DNA of 64,000 nucleotides, from NCBI RefSeq assembly GCF_003355005.1, contig NZ_CP029985.1:1355001-1419000 (forward strand). The letters run 5' to 3'. The notes under the pieces were generated by a model, which saw nothing but the letters and a program-made list of their open reading frames with translations, had not been told where the DNA came from and made no database searches. Shown here piece by piece: positions 16,433 through 24,979 of the stretch (position 1 is its first letter; every line of letters begins with the position of its first letter). This DNA comes from Sphingomonas sp. FARSPH. GTDB lineage: Bacteria > Pseudomonadota > Alphaproteobacteria > Sphingomonadales > Sphingomonadaceae. Made by a program: the position numbers and the translations under genes.

Positions 16433-16518
16433 TCTTTGGAGGCATCATCTGTCGACCTCGCAGCTGTTCCTGCGCGCCATCCGCGGCTAGGGGGACGCGC
16501 GACAGCCAAGGAGTCCCC

Positions 16519-18081
16519 ATGTCGACGATCCCCATCCGCCGCGCCCTGCTCTCCGTGTCCGACAAGACGGGCATCGTCGACCTCGCGCGCGATCTTGCGG
16601 CGAAGGGGGTCGAACTGGTGTCGACGGGCGGCACCGCCAAGGCGCTGCGCGAGGCGGGTCTGGACGTGCGCGACGTCAGCGACCTGACCGGCTTTCCGGA
16701 GATGATGGACGGGCGTGTCAAGACGTTGCACCCGATGGTGCACGGCGGGCTGCTCGCGGTGCGCGACGATGCCGCGCATGCCGCGGCGATGCAGGAGCAC
16801 GGGATCGGCGCGATCGACCTCGTCGTCGTCAACCTCTACCCGTTCGAGGCGACCGTCGCGCGCGGTGCGGATCGCGACACGGTGATCGAGAATATCGACA
16901 TCGGCGGCCCGAGCATGGTGCGCTCCGCCGCGAAGAACCACGCCTATGTCGCGATCGTCACCGATCCGGCGGATTATGCCGCGCTGGCGAGCGGCGAGAC
17001 GAACCTGGCGCAGCGCCGGCGGTTCGCGGCCAAGGCGTTCGCCGCGACCGCCGCCTATGACGGCGCGATCGCGCGCTGGTTCGGCATCGTCGACCAGGGC
17101 GAGGCGTTCCCGCGCGTCCTGCCGCTGACGCTGACGCGCGCCGCACCCCTACGCTATGGCGAGAATCCGCATCAGTCGGCGGCGTTCTATACCGCGGGCG
17201 ACGGCGTCGCCGGGATCGGCCAGGCGCGGCAGGTGCAGGGCAAGGAACTGTCGTACAACAACCTCAACGATGCGGACGCTGCGCTGGAGCTGGTCGCCGA
17301 GTTCCGTGACGCGGCGCCGACCTGCGTGATCGTCAAGCACGCCAATCCGTGCGGCGTCGCCACCGCGGACAGCCTGGAGGCGGCCTATGCCGAGGCGTTC
17401 GCGTGCGACACGGTGTCGGCGTTCGGCGGGATCATCGCGGTCAACCGCCCGCTGGACGGCGCGACCGCGCGCGCGATCACCGGCATCTTCACCGAAGTCG
17501 TCGTCGCGCCGGATGCCGATGACGAAGCGATCGCGCTGTTCGCCGCGAAGAAGAACCTGCGTCTGCTGCTGACCGGCGACCTGCCCGATCCGCGGCGGGG
17601 CGGTCTGTTCGCCAAGTCGATCGCGGGCGGCTGGCTGGTGCAGGATCGCGACGCGGGCGTGCCGGGCGACCTGACCGTCGTGACCAGGCGCCAGCCGACG
17701 CCGCAGGAGCTGGCCGATTGCCGCTTTGCCTGGACGGTGGCGAAGCACGTCAAGTCGAACGCGATCGTCTATGCCAAGGACGGCGCGACCGCGGGCGTCG
17801 GCGCGGGCCAGATGAACCGGCTGGAATCGGCGCGGATCGCGGCGTGGAAGGCGAAGGATGCGGCGGACAAGGCGGGCTGGGCAAGGCCGCGCACGATCGG
17901 TTCGGCGGTGGCGTCGGACGCGTTCTTCCCGTTTGCCGACGGGCTGATGGCGGCGGTGGAAGCGGGCGCGACCGCCGTGATCCAGCCGGGCGGATCGATC
18001 CGCGACGACGAGGTGATCGCCGCCGCCGATGCGGCGGGCCTGGCGATGGTGTTCACGGGCATGCGCCACTTCCGCCATTGA
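16519..18081 (+). CDS. purH: bifunctional AICAR transformylase/IMP cyclohydrolase
   Basis: A 520-residue PurH carrying the last two steps of purine synthesis. The N-terminal MGS-like IMP cyclohydrolase domain starts RRALLSVSDKTGIVDLA, with STGGTAKALREAG and GRVKTLHPMVHGG. The C-terminal transformylase domain has RYGENPHQSAAFY, KELSYNNLNDADAA and the catalytic KHANPCGVA, plus VGAGQMNRLESA and the terminal FTGMRHFRH. The ATG at 16519 has AAGGAG upstream. Full length; convergent with the MFS gene to its right. Confidence 0.97.
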   Translation: MSTIPIRRALLSVSDKTGIVDLARDLAAKGVELVSTGGTAKALREAGLDVRDVSDLTGFPEMMDGRVKTLHPMVHGGLLAVRDDAAHAAAMQEHGIGAIDLVVVNLYPFEATVARGADRDTVIENIDIGGPSMVRSAAKNHAYVAIVTDPADYAALASGETNLAQRRRFAAKAFAATAAYDGAIARWFGIVDQGEAFPRVLPLTLTRAAPLRYGENPHQSAAFYTAGDGVAGIGQARQVQGKELSYNNLNDADAALELVAEFRDAAPTCVIVKHANPCGVATADSLEAAYAEAFACDTVSAFGGIIAVNRPLDGATARAITGIFTEVVVAPDADDEAIALFAAKKNLRLLLTGDLPDPRRGGLFAKSIAGGWLVQDRDAGVPGDLTVVTRRQPTPQELADCRFAWTVAKHVKSNAIVYAKDGATAGVGAGQMNRLESARIAAWKAKDAADKAGWARPRTIGSAVASDAFFPFADGLMAAVEAGATAVIQPGGSIRDDEVIAAADAAGLAMVFTGMRHFRH

Positions 18082-18107
18082 TCCTCTTGCCCCGGGGGAC
18101 GAACGCG

Positions 18108-19367
18108 TCATGCCTCGACGGGGGCGACGCGGGGTTCCTCCGGGTCGGGGAGCGGCGGCACGCGGGCGAGCCAGGCGCCGCCCGCGAGCGCGAGCAGGGC
18201 AAGCACGATGCAGAAGGCGGTGACGCCCGGCCAGCCGCGGTGCGTCCAGGCGAACCCGCCCGCCGAACCGAGCACGCTGGAGCCGAGGTAATAGAAGAAC
18301 AGATAGATCGCCGCCGCCTGCCCGCGGTTGCGGCGGGCGCGGCGGCCGACCCAGGCGCTGGCGATCGAATGCGCGCCGAAGAAGCCGATCGTCACCAAGG
18401 CGATGCCGATGACGACGAGCGCCAGCGGCGTCGCCGCGCCGATCGCGAGGCCGCCGAGCAGCAGCAGCACGGGCACCCAGAACAATCGCCGCCGCCCGAC
18501 GCGCCCGGCGAGGCTGCCGAACCAGGCGGAGCTTAGCGAGCCGAGGATGTAGAGCAGGAACACCGCGCCGACCGCCGCCTGGCTGAGCGCATAGGGCGGC
18601 GCGACGAGGCGGAAGCCGGCGTAATTGTAGACGGTGACGAAGACGCCCATCAGCACGAACGCCTCCGCATAGAGGATTGGGAGCGCGGCGTCGCGGAACA
18701 GCGCGGCGAGCCCACCGCCGCCCCGCGCGCCGGGCACGAACCCGCGCGACGCCGGGGCGAGGCGGCGGAACGTCTCCGCCATCGCCAGCCCTGCGATGCC
18801 GACCGCGGCGAGCGCCCAGCGCCAGCCGGCGACGTCGGAGACGAGACTGGCGACGAGGCGGCCGCCCATCCCGCCGATGCCGCTGCCCGCGATGTACAGA
18901 CCCATCGCCGCGCCGACCGAATCGACGTGCACCTCCTCGGACACATAGGCCATCGCCACCGCAGGGACACCGGCGAGCGCGAGGCCGGTGAACAGGCGCA
19001 GGGCGAGCAGACCGTGCCAGCCGGGCACCACCGCGGCGGCGAGCGTCAGTGCGCCCGCGGCGAACATCGCCGCGACCATCATCGGCCGCCGCCCGATCCG
19101 GTCGCTGGCGACACCGGCGAAGAGGATGCCGATCGCGAGCGGCCCGGTGGCGAGCGAGACGGCGAGCGACGATCCTTCCGCGCTCAGGCGGAATTCGCGC
19201 GCGAACAGCGGCAGCAGCGGCTGCACCGCATAGAGCAGCGAAAAGGTGGAAAAACCCGCGAACAGCATCGCCAGCGTCAGCCGGCGATACGCCGCGCTGC
19301 CCCGGCGATGGAGATCAGAAGCCGCTGAGGAAGGCGGCGACATTGGCGCCGAGCGCGTCGACGGCAT
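18108..19367 (-). CDS. MFS transporter (YnfM-like)
   Basis: A 419-residue major facilitator with about twelve hydrophobic segments. It has the conserved loop-2/3 motif in GVASDRIGRRPMMVAA and another after the sixth helix in GSLAGRVGRRRL. The N-terminal pattern FSLLYAVQPLLPLFAREF resembles the YnfM/inner-membrane-protein group of drug and metabolite exporters; the substrate is unknown. The ATG at 19367 has a good GGAGG ribosome site, placing the start 53 bp inside the preceding amidohydrolase gene. An ATG at 19343 is an alternative. Last gene of the MFS-nhaA-amidohydrolase-MFS cassette. Confidence 0.85.
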   Translation of the reverse strand: MPSTRSAPMSPPSSAASDLHRRGSAAYRRLTLAMLFAGFSTFSLLYAVQPLLPLFAREFRLSAEGSSLAVSLATGPLAIGILFAGVASDRIGRRPMMVAAMFAAGALTLAAAVVPGWHGLLALRLFTGLALAGVPAVAMAYVSEEVHVDSVGAAMGLYIAGSGIGGMGGRLVASLVSDVAGWRWALAAVGIAGLAMAETFRRLAPASRGFVPGARGGGGLAALFRDAALPILYAEAFVLMGVFVTVYNYAGFRLVAPPYALSQAAVGAVFLLYILGSLSSAWFGSLAGRVGRRRLFWVPVLLLLGGLAIGAATPLALVVIGIALVTIGFFGAHSIASAWVGRRARRNRGQAAAIYLFFYYLGSSVLGSAGGFAWTHRGWPGVTAFCIVLALLALAGGAWLARVPPLPDPEEPRVAPVEA

Positions 19368-20319
19368 ATCCGCCCTCCATGATGATCGCCGTCGGCCAGC
19401 CGCATGCGGCGATGTCCGCCGCGATCCGCGCGTAATCGTGTGTCGCGATGCGGAAGGCGGAGATGGGATCGCCCTCCCACGTGTCCGCGCCGAAGCTGAC
19501 GACGAGCAGGCCGGGATCGAAGCGCACGATCGCCGCCAGCGCGCGCGCCTGTGCGGTGCGAAAGGCGACGGCGTCGGTGCCGCGCGGCAGCGGCAGATTG
19601 AGTGTCATGCCGGCCCCGTCGCCCTCGCCCGTCTCGTCGGCGTGACCCCAGTAGAAGGGGAAGTCGGTCGCCGGATCGGCATGGAGCGAGGCGTAGAAGA
19701 CGTCGCCGCGCGCCCAGAAGATATCCTGCGTGCCGTTGCCGTGGTGATAGTCGATGTCGAGGATGGCGACACGCGCGACGCCGGCATCGCGTGCCGCCTG
19801 CGCCGCGATCGCGGCATGGTTGAGGTGGCAATAGCCGCCGCAATAGTCCGCGCCGGCATGATGGCCGGGCGGGCGGCACAGCGCGAAGGCGGCGCGTTCC
19901 CCCGCCAGCACAGCGCGCGTGGCGGCGAGCGCAGTCTGCGCGCTGGCATAGCTCGCCGCCCAGCTGTCGGGTGTCAGCGGTGTGACGCTGTCCATCGCGT
20001 GCGCGCCGAGCAGCGCGTCGACCCGCGACAGGGCGAGCGGCCGGCGGCGCGCGACGGGAAAGGCGTAAGGGATGGCATCCCCGCGCCGCCCCGCCTCGCG
20101 CCACAATCGCGGCACGGCCTGCAGCGCTGCGCAATAGGCCGGGCTGTGCACCGCGTGGATCGGTGCGATCCCCTCGTCCGCCGGCACCTCTGCCGGGCCG
20201 ATCGCGGCGAGGATGGTCGCGATCCGCGCCGGCACCTCCGCATACGGGGCGAGCGCGCCATTATGAAATTCGTGGCGCGGCGCGTGGCGCGCCTGATCGG
20301 GATGGTGGAAAATCCTCAT
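19315..20319 (-). CDS. histone deacetylase / acetylpolyamine amidohydrolase family protein
   Basis: A 334-residue member of the arginase/deacetylase fold. Zinc and catalytic residues are intact: CRPPGHHAGADYCGGYCHLNHAA (the catalytic His pair is 153-154), ILDIDYHHGNGTQDIF (Asp190 and His192), SFGADTWEGDP (Asp279), and the C-terminal MEGGYAVDALG with the tyrosine that stabilises the intermediate. Bacterial members remove acetyl groups from polyamines or other small amides; the true substrate cannot be read from sequence. Its ATG overlaps the nhaA stop by 4 bp and its 3' end overlaps the MFS gene, so the cassette is translated as a unit. Confidence 0.9.
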   Translation of the reverse strand: MRIFHHPDQARHAPRHEFHNGALAPYAEVPARIATILAAIGPAEVPADEGIAPIHAVHSPAYCAALQAVPRLWREAGRRGDAIPYAFPVARRRPLALSRVDALLGAHAMDSVTPLTPDSWAASYASAQTALAATRAVLAGERAAFALCRPPGHHAGADYCGGYCHLNHAAIAAQAARDAGVARVAILDIDYHHGNGTQDIFWARGDVFYASLHADPATDFPFYWGHADETGEGDGAGMTLNLPLPRGTDAVAFRTAQARALAAIVRFDPGLLVVSFGADTWEGDPISAFRIATHDYARIAADIAACGWPTAIIMEGGYAVDALGANVAAFLSGF

Positions 20320-21515
20320 GCCGCCGCCTTCGCGCGTCTCGCCAGCACCGCCATGCCGGCCAGCCCCGACGCGATCGACCCGGCGAGCACGCCGACCTTG
20401 ACCCGGTCGAGCATCGCAGGATCGGCAAACGCGAGACCGCCGATGAACAGGCTCATCGTAAAGCCGATCCCGGCGATGAGGGCGAGGCCGTAGAGTTGCC
20501 GCCAGCTGACGCCGTCCGGCCGCCGGGCGATGCCGGTCCGGTCGGCGAGCCAGATCGCCGCGAAGATACCCGCCTGCTTGCCGACGAACAGACCGAGCGC
20601 GACCCCGAGGACGAGCGGTTCGGCAAGCGTCGCGACGCCGACGCCCGCCAACGGCACGCCGGCATTGGCGAAGCCGAACAAAGGCACGATCGCGAAGGCG
20701 ACCCAGGGCGACAGCGCATGTTCCAGCCGGTGGAGCGGCGATACGCCGGGATCGGGCCGACCGGGCGGCGCCTTCAGCGGGATCAGCGCGGCGGTGACGA
20801 CGCCCGCGATCGTCGCGTGGATGCCCGACACGAGGATCGCGAGCCACAAAGCGGCAAAGCCCGCGAGATATGGCGACAGCGCCATGACGCCGCGCCGATT
20901 GAGCGCCCACAGGATCGCGACGATCCCCGCCGCGGCGGCGAGCGCGCCGACGTCGATCCGGTCGGTATAGGCGACCGCGATGATCGCGACCGCGCCCATG
21001 TCGTCGACGATCGCGATCGTCGCGAGCAGCAGCTTGAGCTGCGGCGGCACGCGCGAGCCGAGCAGCGCGAGGACGCCGATCGCGAAGGCGATGTCGGTCG
21101 CGGCGGGGATCGCCCAGCCGGGGCGAAGCGCGGGGCCGGTGCCCGCAACGGCGAGGAAGACGAGCGCGGGCGCGATCATGCCCGCCGCGGCGGCGAGAAT
21201 GGGCAGGCGACGGTCGGCCGCATCGGCAAGCTGTCCGTCGACGAGCGCGCGCTTGATCTCCAGCCCGACGAGCAGGAAGAACAGCGCCATCAACCCGTCG
21301 TTGATCCACAGATGCACGCTCATCGGGCCTAGCGCGGGCGCCAGCACCGGGCCGGTTTGGTGGTGCAGGAATGCGGCATAGCCGGGCGCGGTCGCGGGCC
21401 AGTTGGCGAAGACGAGCGCGGCGAGCGCGGCGCCGATCAGGACGATGCCGCCCGTCGCCTCTCCCGACAGGATGGTGCGCAGCGCCGAAGGCGCCCGATG
21501 GGGCAGGATGCTCAT
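20316..21515 (-). CDS. nhaA: Na+/H+ antiporter NhaA
   Basis: A 399-residue NhaA-type antiporter with about twelve transmembrane helices. Hallmarks are WINDGLMALFFLLVGLEIKRAL, the ion-binding aspartates in AIPAATDIAFAIGVLALLG and IAIVDDMGAVAIIAVAYT, and GLFVGKQAGIFAA and GIGFTMSLFIGGLAF. It exports sodium in exchange for protons at high pH or salt. The ATG overlaps the stop of the upstream MFS gene by 4 bp, and its stop overlaps the amidohydrolase start by 4 bp, an unusual operon context for nhaA. Confidence 0.95.
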   Translation of the reverse strand: MSILPHRAPSALRTILSGEATGGIVLIGAALAALVFANWPATAPGYAAFLHHQTGPVLAPALGPMSVHLWINDGLMALFFLLVGLEIKRALVDGQLADAADRRLPILAAAAGMIAPALVFLAVAGTGPALRPGWAIPAATDIAFAIGVLALLGSRVPPQLKLLLATIAIVDDMGAVAIIAVAYTDRIDVGALAAAAGIVAILWALNRRGVMALSPYLAGFAALWLAILVSGIHATIAGVVTAALIPLKAPPGRPDPGVSPLHRLEHALSPWVAFAIVPLFGFANAGVPLAGVGVATLAEPLVLGVALGLFVGKQAGIFAAIWLADRTGIARRPDGVSWRQLYGLALIAGIGFTMSLFIGGLAFADPAMLDRVKVGVLAGSIASGLAGMAVLARRAKAAA

Positions 21516-22726
21516 CCCCCTTCGCGTACCGCCTGCGCGCGTGGAGGCAAGCGCAACCCGCCACGGGCCTGAACCAACGCCAGCGCCCAGACGACGACGC
21601 CACCGAGCGCGAGCCCACACCCGACCCAGCCCGTCGCGGTCCAGCCGAGCCCGGCGGCGATCGCGAGGCCGCCGAGCCACGGCCCGATCGCATTGGCGAT
21701 GTTGAACGCCGAATGGTTGAGCGCGGCGGCGAGCGCCTGCGCATCGCCGGCGACGTCCATCAGCCGCGTCTGCAGCACGGTGGCAAGCGCGCCGCCGAAG
21801 CCGATCGCAAAGACGTCGAGCGTCACCAGCGGCAGGCTGTGCGCGGCGAGGGGATAGAGCGCGAGGCAAGCGGCGGACCAGAGCAGCAGCACACCGGCGG
21901 TCGGCATCAGCGCACGATCGGCGAAGCGCGGCACGATCAGGTTGCCGAGCGTCATGCCGATACCGAAAGCGGCGAGCACGAACGGCACGACGCTCTTGGG
22001 CACGCCCGTCACCGCATCGAGCGTCGCCGCCAGATAGGTGTAGACCGCGAACAGGCCGCCGAAGCCGATCGCGCCCGTGGCGAGCGTCAGCCACACCTGC
22101 GGCCGGCTGAGCGCGCCCAGCTCGCGCAAGGGGCTGGCATCGGCGTCGGGCGCCTCAACCGGCGCGAGCGTCGCGACGAGCGCGGCGGTGACGAGCGCGA
22201 GCCCGGCGACGAGCGCGAACACCCAGCGCCAGCTCGCGATCTGGCCGAGCCAGGTCGCGAGCGGCACGCCGACGATCGTCGCGACGGTGAGGCCGAGCAT
22301 CACGCGGCCGACCGCCTGCGTGCGCCGCTCCGCGGGCACCAGCGATGCGGCGACGAGCGCGCTGATCCCGAAATAGGCGCCATGTGGCAGGCCCGCGAGA
22401 AAGCGGAAGGCGAGCATCCAGCCGTAGGAGGGCGCGAGCGCGGACAGGCCGTTGCCGATCGCGAACAGCATCATCAGCGCGACGAGCAAAAGCCGCCGCG
22501 GCAGTTTCGCCGCCAGCACCGCGATCGTCGGCGCGCCGACGACGACGCCGAGCGCATAGGCGCTGATGACATGACCGACGGTGGGCGCATCGACGCCGAG
22601 CCCGCGCGCGAGATCGGGTTCGAGGCTCATCGCGGCGAATTCGGTCGTGCCGATCGCGAAACCGCCGACCGCGAGCGCGAGATGGACGAGGCCGGGATGC
22701 TCCGCGGCGTGGGAACGTAAGGTCAT
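21512..22726 (-). CDS. MFS transporter (AraJ/DHA1-like)
   Basis: A 404-residue major facilitator of the DHA1 group with about twelve helices. The N-terminal phrase LALAVGGFAIGTTEFAAMSLEPDLA is the AraJ/sugar-efflux and chloramphenicol-resistance type; FRFLAGLPHGAYFG follows, and later LNHSAFNIANAIGPWLGGLA. Likely an exporter; substrate unknown. The ATG at 22726 (MTLRSHAAEH) was chosen over an upstream in-frame ATG at 22768, which would overlap the hairpin at 22743-22766. First gene of the four-gene cassette, 100 bp after lysS on the same strand. Confidence 0.88.
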   Translation of the reverse strand: MTLRSHAAEHPGLVHLALAVGGFAIGTTEFAAMSLEPDLARGLGVDAPTVGHVISAYALGVVVGAPTIAVLAAKLPRRLLLVALMMLFAIGNGLSALAPSYGWMLAFRFLAGLPHGAYFGISALVAASLVPAERRTQAVGRVMLGLTVATIVGVPLATWLGQIASWRWVFALVAGLALVTAALVATLAPVEAPDADASPLRELGALSRPQVWLTLATGAIGFGGLFAVYTYLAATLDAVTGVPKSVVPFVLAAFGIGMTLGNLIVPRFADRALMPTAGVLLLWSAACLALYPLAAHSLPLVTLDVFAIGFGGALATVLQTRLMDVAGDAQALAAALNHSAFNIANAIGPWLGGLAIAAGLGWTATGWVGCGLALGGVVVWALALVQARGGLRLPPRAQAVREGG

Positions 22727-22742
22727 AAATGTTGCCCTGGCT

Positions 22743-22766
22743 GGCTTTGCTGCGATGCAGCAAGCC
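22743..22766 (-). promoter_or_regulatory. hairpin between lysS and the MFS operon
   Basis: GGCTTTGCTGC, loop GAT, GCAGCAAGCC: a ten-pair stem with one bulged T, 17 bp before the MFS start. It could end lysS transcription or shape the leader of the MFS cassette; there is no U-tract. Confidence 0.35.
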
Positions 22767-22825
22767 AACGTGGGCGGAGAGTGGCGGTTCCCCGGTTTCC
22801 TTCCCGCAGGCGGGAGGGGAACAGG

Positions 22826-24406
22826 TCAGGCCGCCTTCGCGAGTGCCTCGGCGATCAGCTTGCGGCTGTTGTCGATGCCGTAGAGCGCGATGAAGCTGCC
22901 CATGCGCGGGCCCTGGCTGGAGCCGAGCAGCGTCTCGTACAGCGCCTTGAACCAGTCGCGCAGCTCGGCGAAGCCAGCCGTCTTGCCGATCTCGTAGACG
23001 ATGTTCTGGATGTCTTCCGCACTCGCGCCGGGCGGCAAGGCGGCGAGATCGGCGTCGAGGCGGCGCAGCGCGTCGACCTCGACCCCCTCGGGTGCGCGGC
23101 GGCTGAGCGTCGGCGCGACGAAATCGCGCGCATAAGCGAGCGCGTGGCCGATCAGCCGGTCGAGCGCGGGATAGGCCTCCGGCGTCGCATCGGCGACGTA
23201 ATTGCCCAGATACCCCCACACCTGCTCGCGCGTCGCATCGCCGCCCATCACGCCGACGAGGTTGAGCAGCAGGCCGAAGGTGACGGGCAGCGTCTCCGTC
23301 GGCACGTCGCCGGCGTGGATGTGGTGAACGGGGTTGCCGAGCTTTTGCGGCAGCTCCTGCGTCGGGTAATTGCCGCGAAACTGCCAATAGTCGTCGACCG
23401 CGCGCGGGATGACGCCGAAATGCAGCTGCTTCGCCTTCTTGGGCTCGCGATAGGCGAAGAAGGCGAGGCTTTCCTCGGGGCCATAGGTCAGCCACTGGTC
23501 GATCGACAGGCCGTTGCCCTTCGACTTGGAGATCTTCTCGCCCTTTTCGTCGAGGAACATCTCGTAGTTGAAGCCTTCGGGCGGGCGGCCGCCGAGCACG
23601 CGGGCGATCTTCGACGACTGGACGACCGAATCGATCAGGTCCTTGCCCGCCATTTCATAGTCGACGTCGAGCGCGACCCAGCGCATCGCCCAGTCGACCT
23701 TCCATTGCAGCTTGGACAGGCCGCCGAGCGCGGACTGGACGATGCGCTCGCCGCTTTCATCGGTGAAGGCGATCGTCCCCGCCTCGGCATCGACGACCTC
23801 GACCGGCACCTGCAGCACGACGCCGGTCGTCGGGCTGATCGGCAGCACCGGCGAATAGGTCGCGCGCCGCTCGGCGCGCAGCGTCGGCAGCATGACGTCG
23901 AGGATCGCCTGATAATGGCGCAGCACACCCTTCAGCGCCTCATCGAAGCGGCCTTGCGTGTAATAATCGGTCGACGAGGCGAAGTCGTAGTCGAAGCCGT
24001 AGCGGTCGAGAAACTGGCGCAACATCGCGTTGTTGTGCGCGGCGAAACTGTCGAACTTGCCGAACGGATCGGGGATGCGCGTCAGCGGCTTGCCGAGATG
24101 CTCGGCGAGCATCGCGCCGTTGGGCACGTTGTCCGGCACCTTGCGCAGGCCGTCCATGTCGTCGCTGAACGCGATCAGCCGCGTCGGCTGGTCGCTCAGT
24201 TCCTTGAACGCGTTGCGCACCATCGTCGTGCGCAACACTTCGTTGAACGTGCCGATGTGCGGCAGGCCCGACGGGCCGTAGCCGGTCTCGAACAGGATCG
24301 GCGCATCGCCTGGCTTGCCGTCGGGCCAGCGCTTGAGGAGCTTGCGCGCCTCCTCATAGGGCCAGGCCTTGGATGCGAGCGCAGTGGTGCGAAGGTCGTC
24401 GGTCAT
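22826..24406 (-). CDS. lysS: lysyl-tRNA synthetase, class I
   Basis: A 526-residue class I (archaeal-type, LysK) lysyl-tRNA synthetase, unlike the class II enzyme of most bacteria but normal for many alphaproteobacteria. The nucleotide-binding signature is GYGPSGLPHIGTF (HIGT at 50-53), and the KMSKS equivalent is EKISKSKGNGLS near residue 292. The middle carries DYDFASSTDYYTQGRFDEAL and the C-terminal helix bundle ends LYGIDNSRKLIAEALAK. No class II lysS is seen in the window. Divergent from nothing directly; a repeat region lies upstream. Confidence 0.95.
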   Translation of the reverse strand: MTDDLRTTALASKAWPYEEARKLLKRWPDGKPGDAPILFETGYGPSGLPHIGTFNEVLRTTMVRNAFKELSDQPTRLIAFSDDMDGLRKVPDNVPNGAMLAEHLGKPLTRIPDPFGKFDSFAAHNNAMLRQFLDRYGFDYDFASSTDYYTQGRFDEALKGVLRHYQAILDVMLPTLRAERRATYSPVLPISPTTGVVLQVPVEVVDAEAGTIAFTDESGERIVQSALGGLSKLQWKVDWAMRWVALDVDYEMAGKDLIDSVVQSSKIARVLGGRPPEGFNYEMFLDEKGEKISKSKGNGLSIDQWLTYGPEESLAFFAYREPKKAKQLHFGVIPRAVDDYWQFRGNYPTQELPQKLGNPVHHIHAGDVPTETLPVTFGLLLNLVGVMGGDATREQVWGYLGNYVADATPEAYPALDRLIGHALAYARDFVAPTLSRRAPEGVEVDALRRLDADLAALPPGASAEDIQNIVYEIGKTAGFAELRDWFKALYETLLGSSQGPRMGSFIALYGIDNSRKLIAEALAKAA

Positions 24407-24452
24407 GATGCGCCGGGGGACTAAGCCCCCGGCGTCGCTATCGCAACCCGCT

Positions 24453-24574
24453 CCTCCCCGGCGCGGGGAGGCAGGGCGCGCGTGCGCGCTGACGGAGAGG
24501 ATTTCAACGCCGCGTCGCGTTCGCGGCGAACCCCTCCACCAGCTTCGCTGATCCCCCTCCCCGCGCCGGGGAGG
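24453..24574. repeat. pair of CCTCCCC palindromes upstream of lysS
   Basis: CCTCCCCGGCGCGGGGAGG (24453-24471) and CCTCCCCGCGCCGGGGAGG (24556-24574) are both palindromes and are inverted copies of each other, 84 bp apart. Together they occupy the gap between lysS and the glycine-zipper gene, and resemble the hairpin after rsmB. The whole 24407-24580 stretch holds no gene. Confidence 0.75.
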
Positions 24575-24580
24575 ACAGGT

Positions 24581-24886
24581 TCAGCGGCAGCGGCGGTGCG
24601 CGGTGATCGAACGATCGATCGCGCGGCCGGCGAGCGCGCCGCCGACACCGCCGGCGATCGTGCCAAGCGCGCCATGGCCGAGGATCGAATTGCCGACGAG
24701 CGCGCCACCGACGCCGCCCGCGACGAGGCCGGTCGTGCCGCCCGAATAGCTGCAGCGGCGGACGTGGTGATAGCCGCGCTCGTAATGGCGATAATGATGA
24801 CGCGCCTGGGCGGCGCTGGTCGGCAGCGCGAAGCTGGCCGGCAGGGTGAGCGATACCGCGCTGAGCGCGAACAAGATCTTACGCAT
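24581..24886 (-). CDS. glycine-zipper (2TM-type) exported protein
   Basis: A 101-residue exported protein. A signal peptide (MRKILFALSAVSLTLPASFA) is followed by a His/Arg/Tyr-rich stretch and then a glycine-zipper segment LVAGGVGGALVGNSILGHGALGTIAGGVGGALAG (described here in parts: GGVGGALVG about 57-65 and GGVGGALAG about 79-87), typical of the glycine-zipper 2TM domain, which packs in the outer membrane or periplasm. Two cysteines (in RRCSYSGG and at the C-terminal HRRCR) could pair. A strong GGAGGAGG ribosome site precedes the ATG. Divergent from the helicase gene. Confidence 0.8.
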   Translation of the reverse strand: MRKILFALSAVSLTLPASFALPTSAAQARHHYRHYERGYHHVRRCSYSGGTTGLVAGGVGGALVGNSILGHGALGTIAGGVGGALAGRAIDRSITAHRRCR

Positions 24887-24979
24887 AAAGGTCCTCCTCC
24901 GACCGATGGTGCGTGCCGAACGAGCGACGAGCCGCACGGTTTCATGACGGCCCGGTTGCCATTCTGTTCCCGCTGTCTC

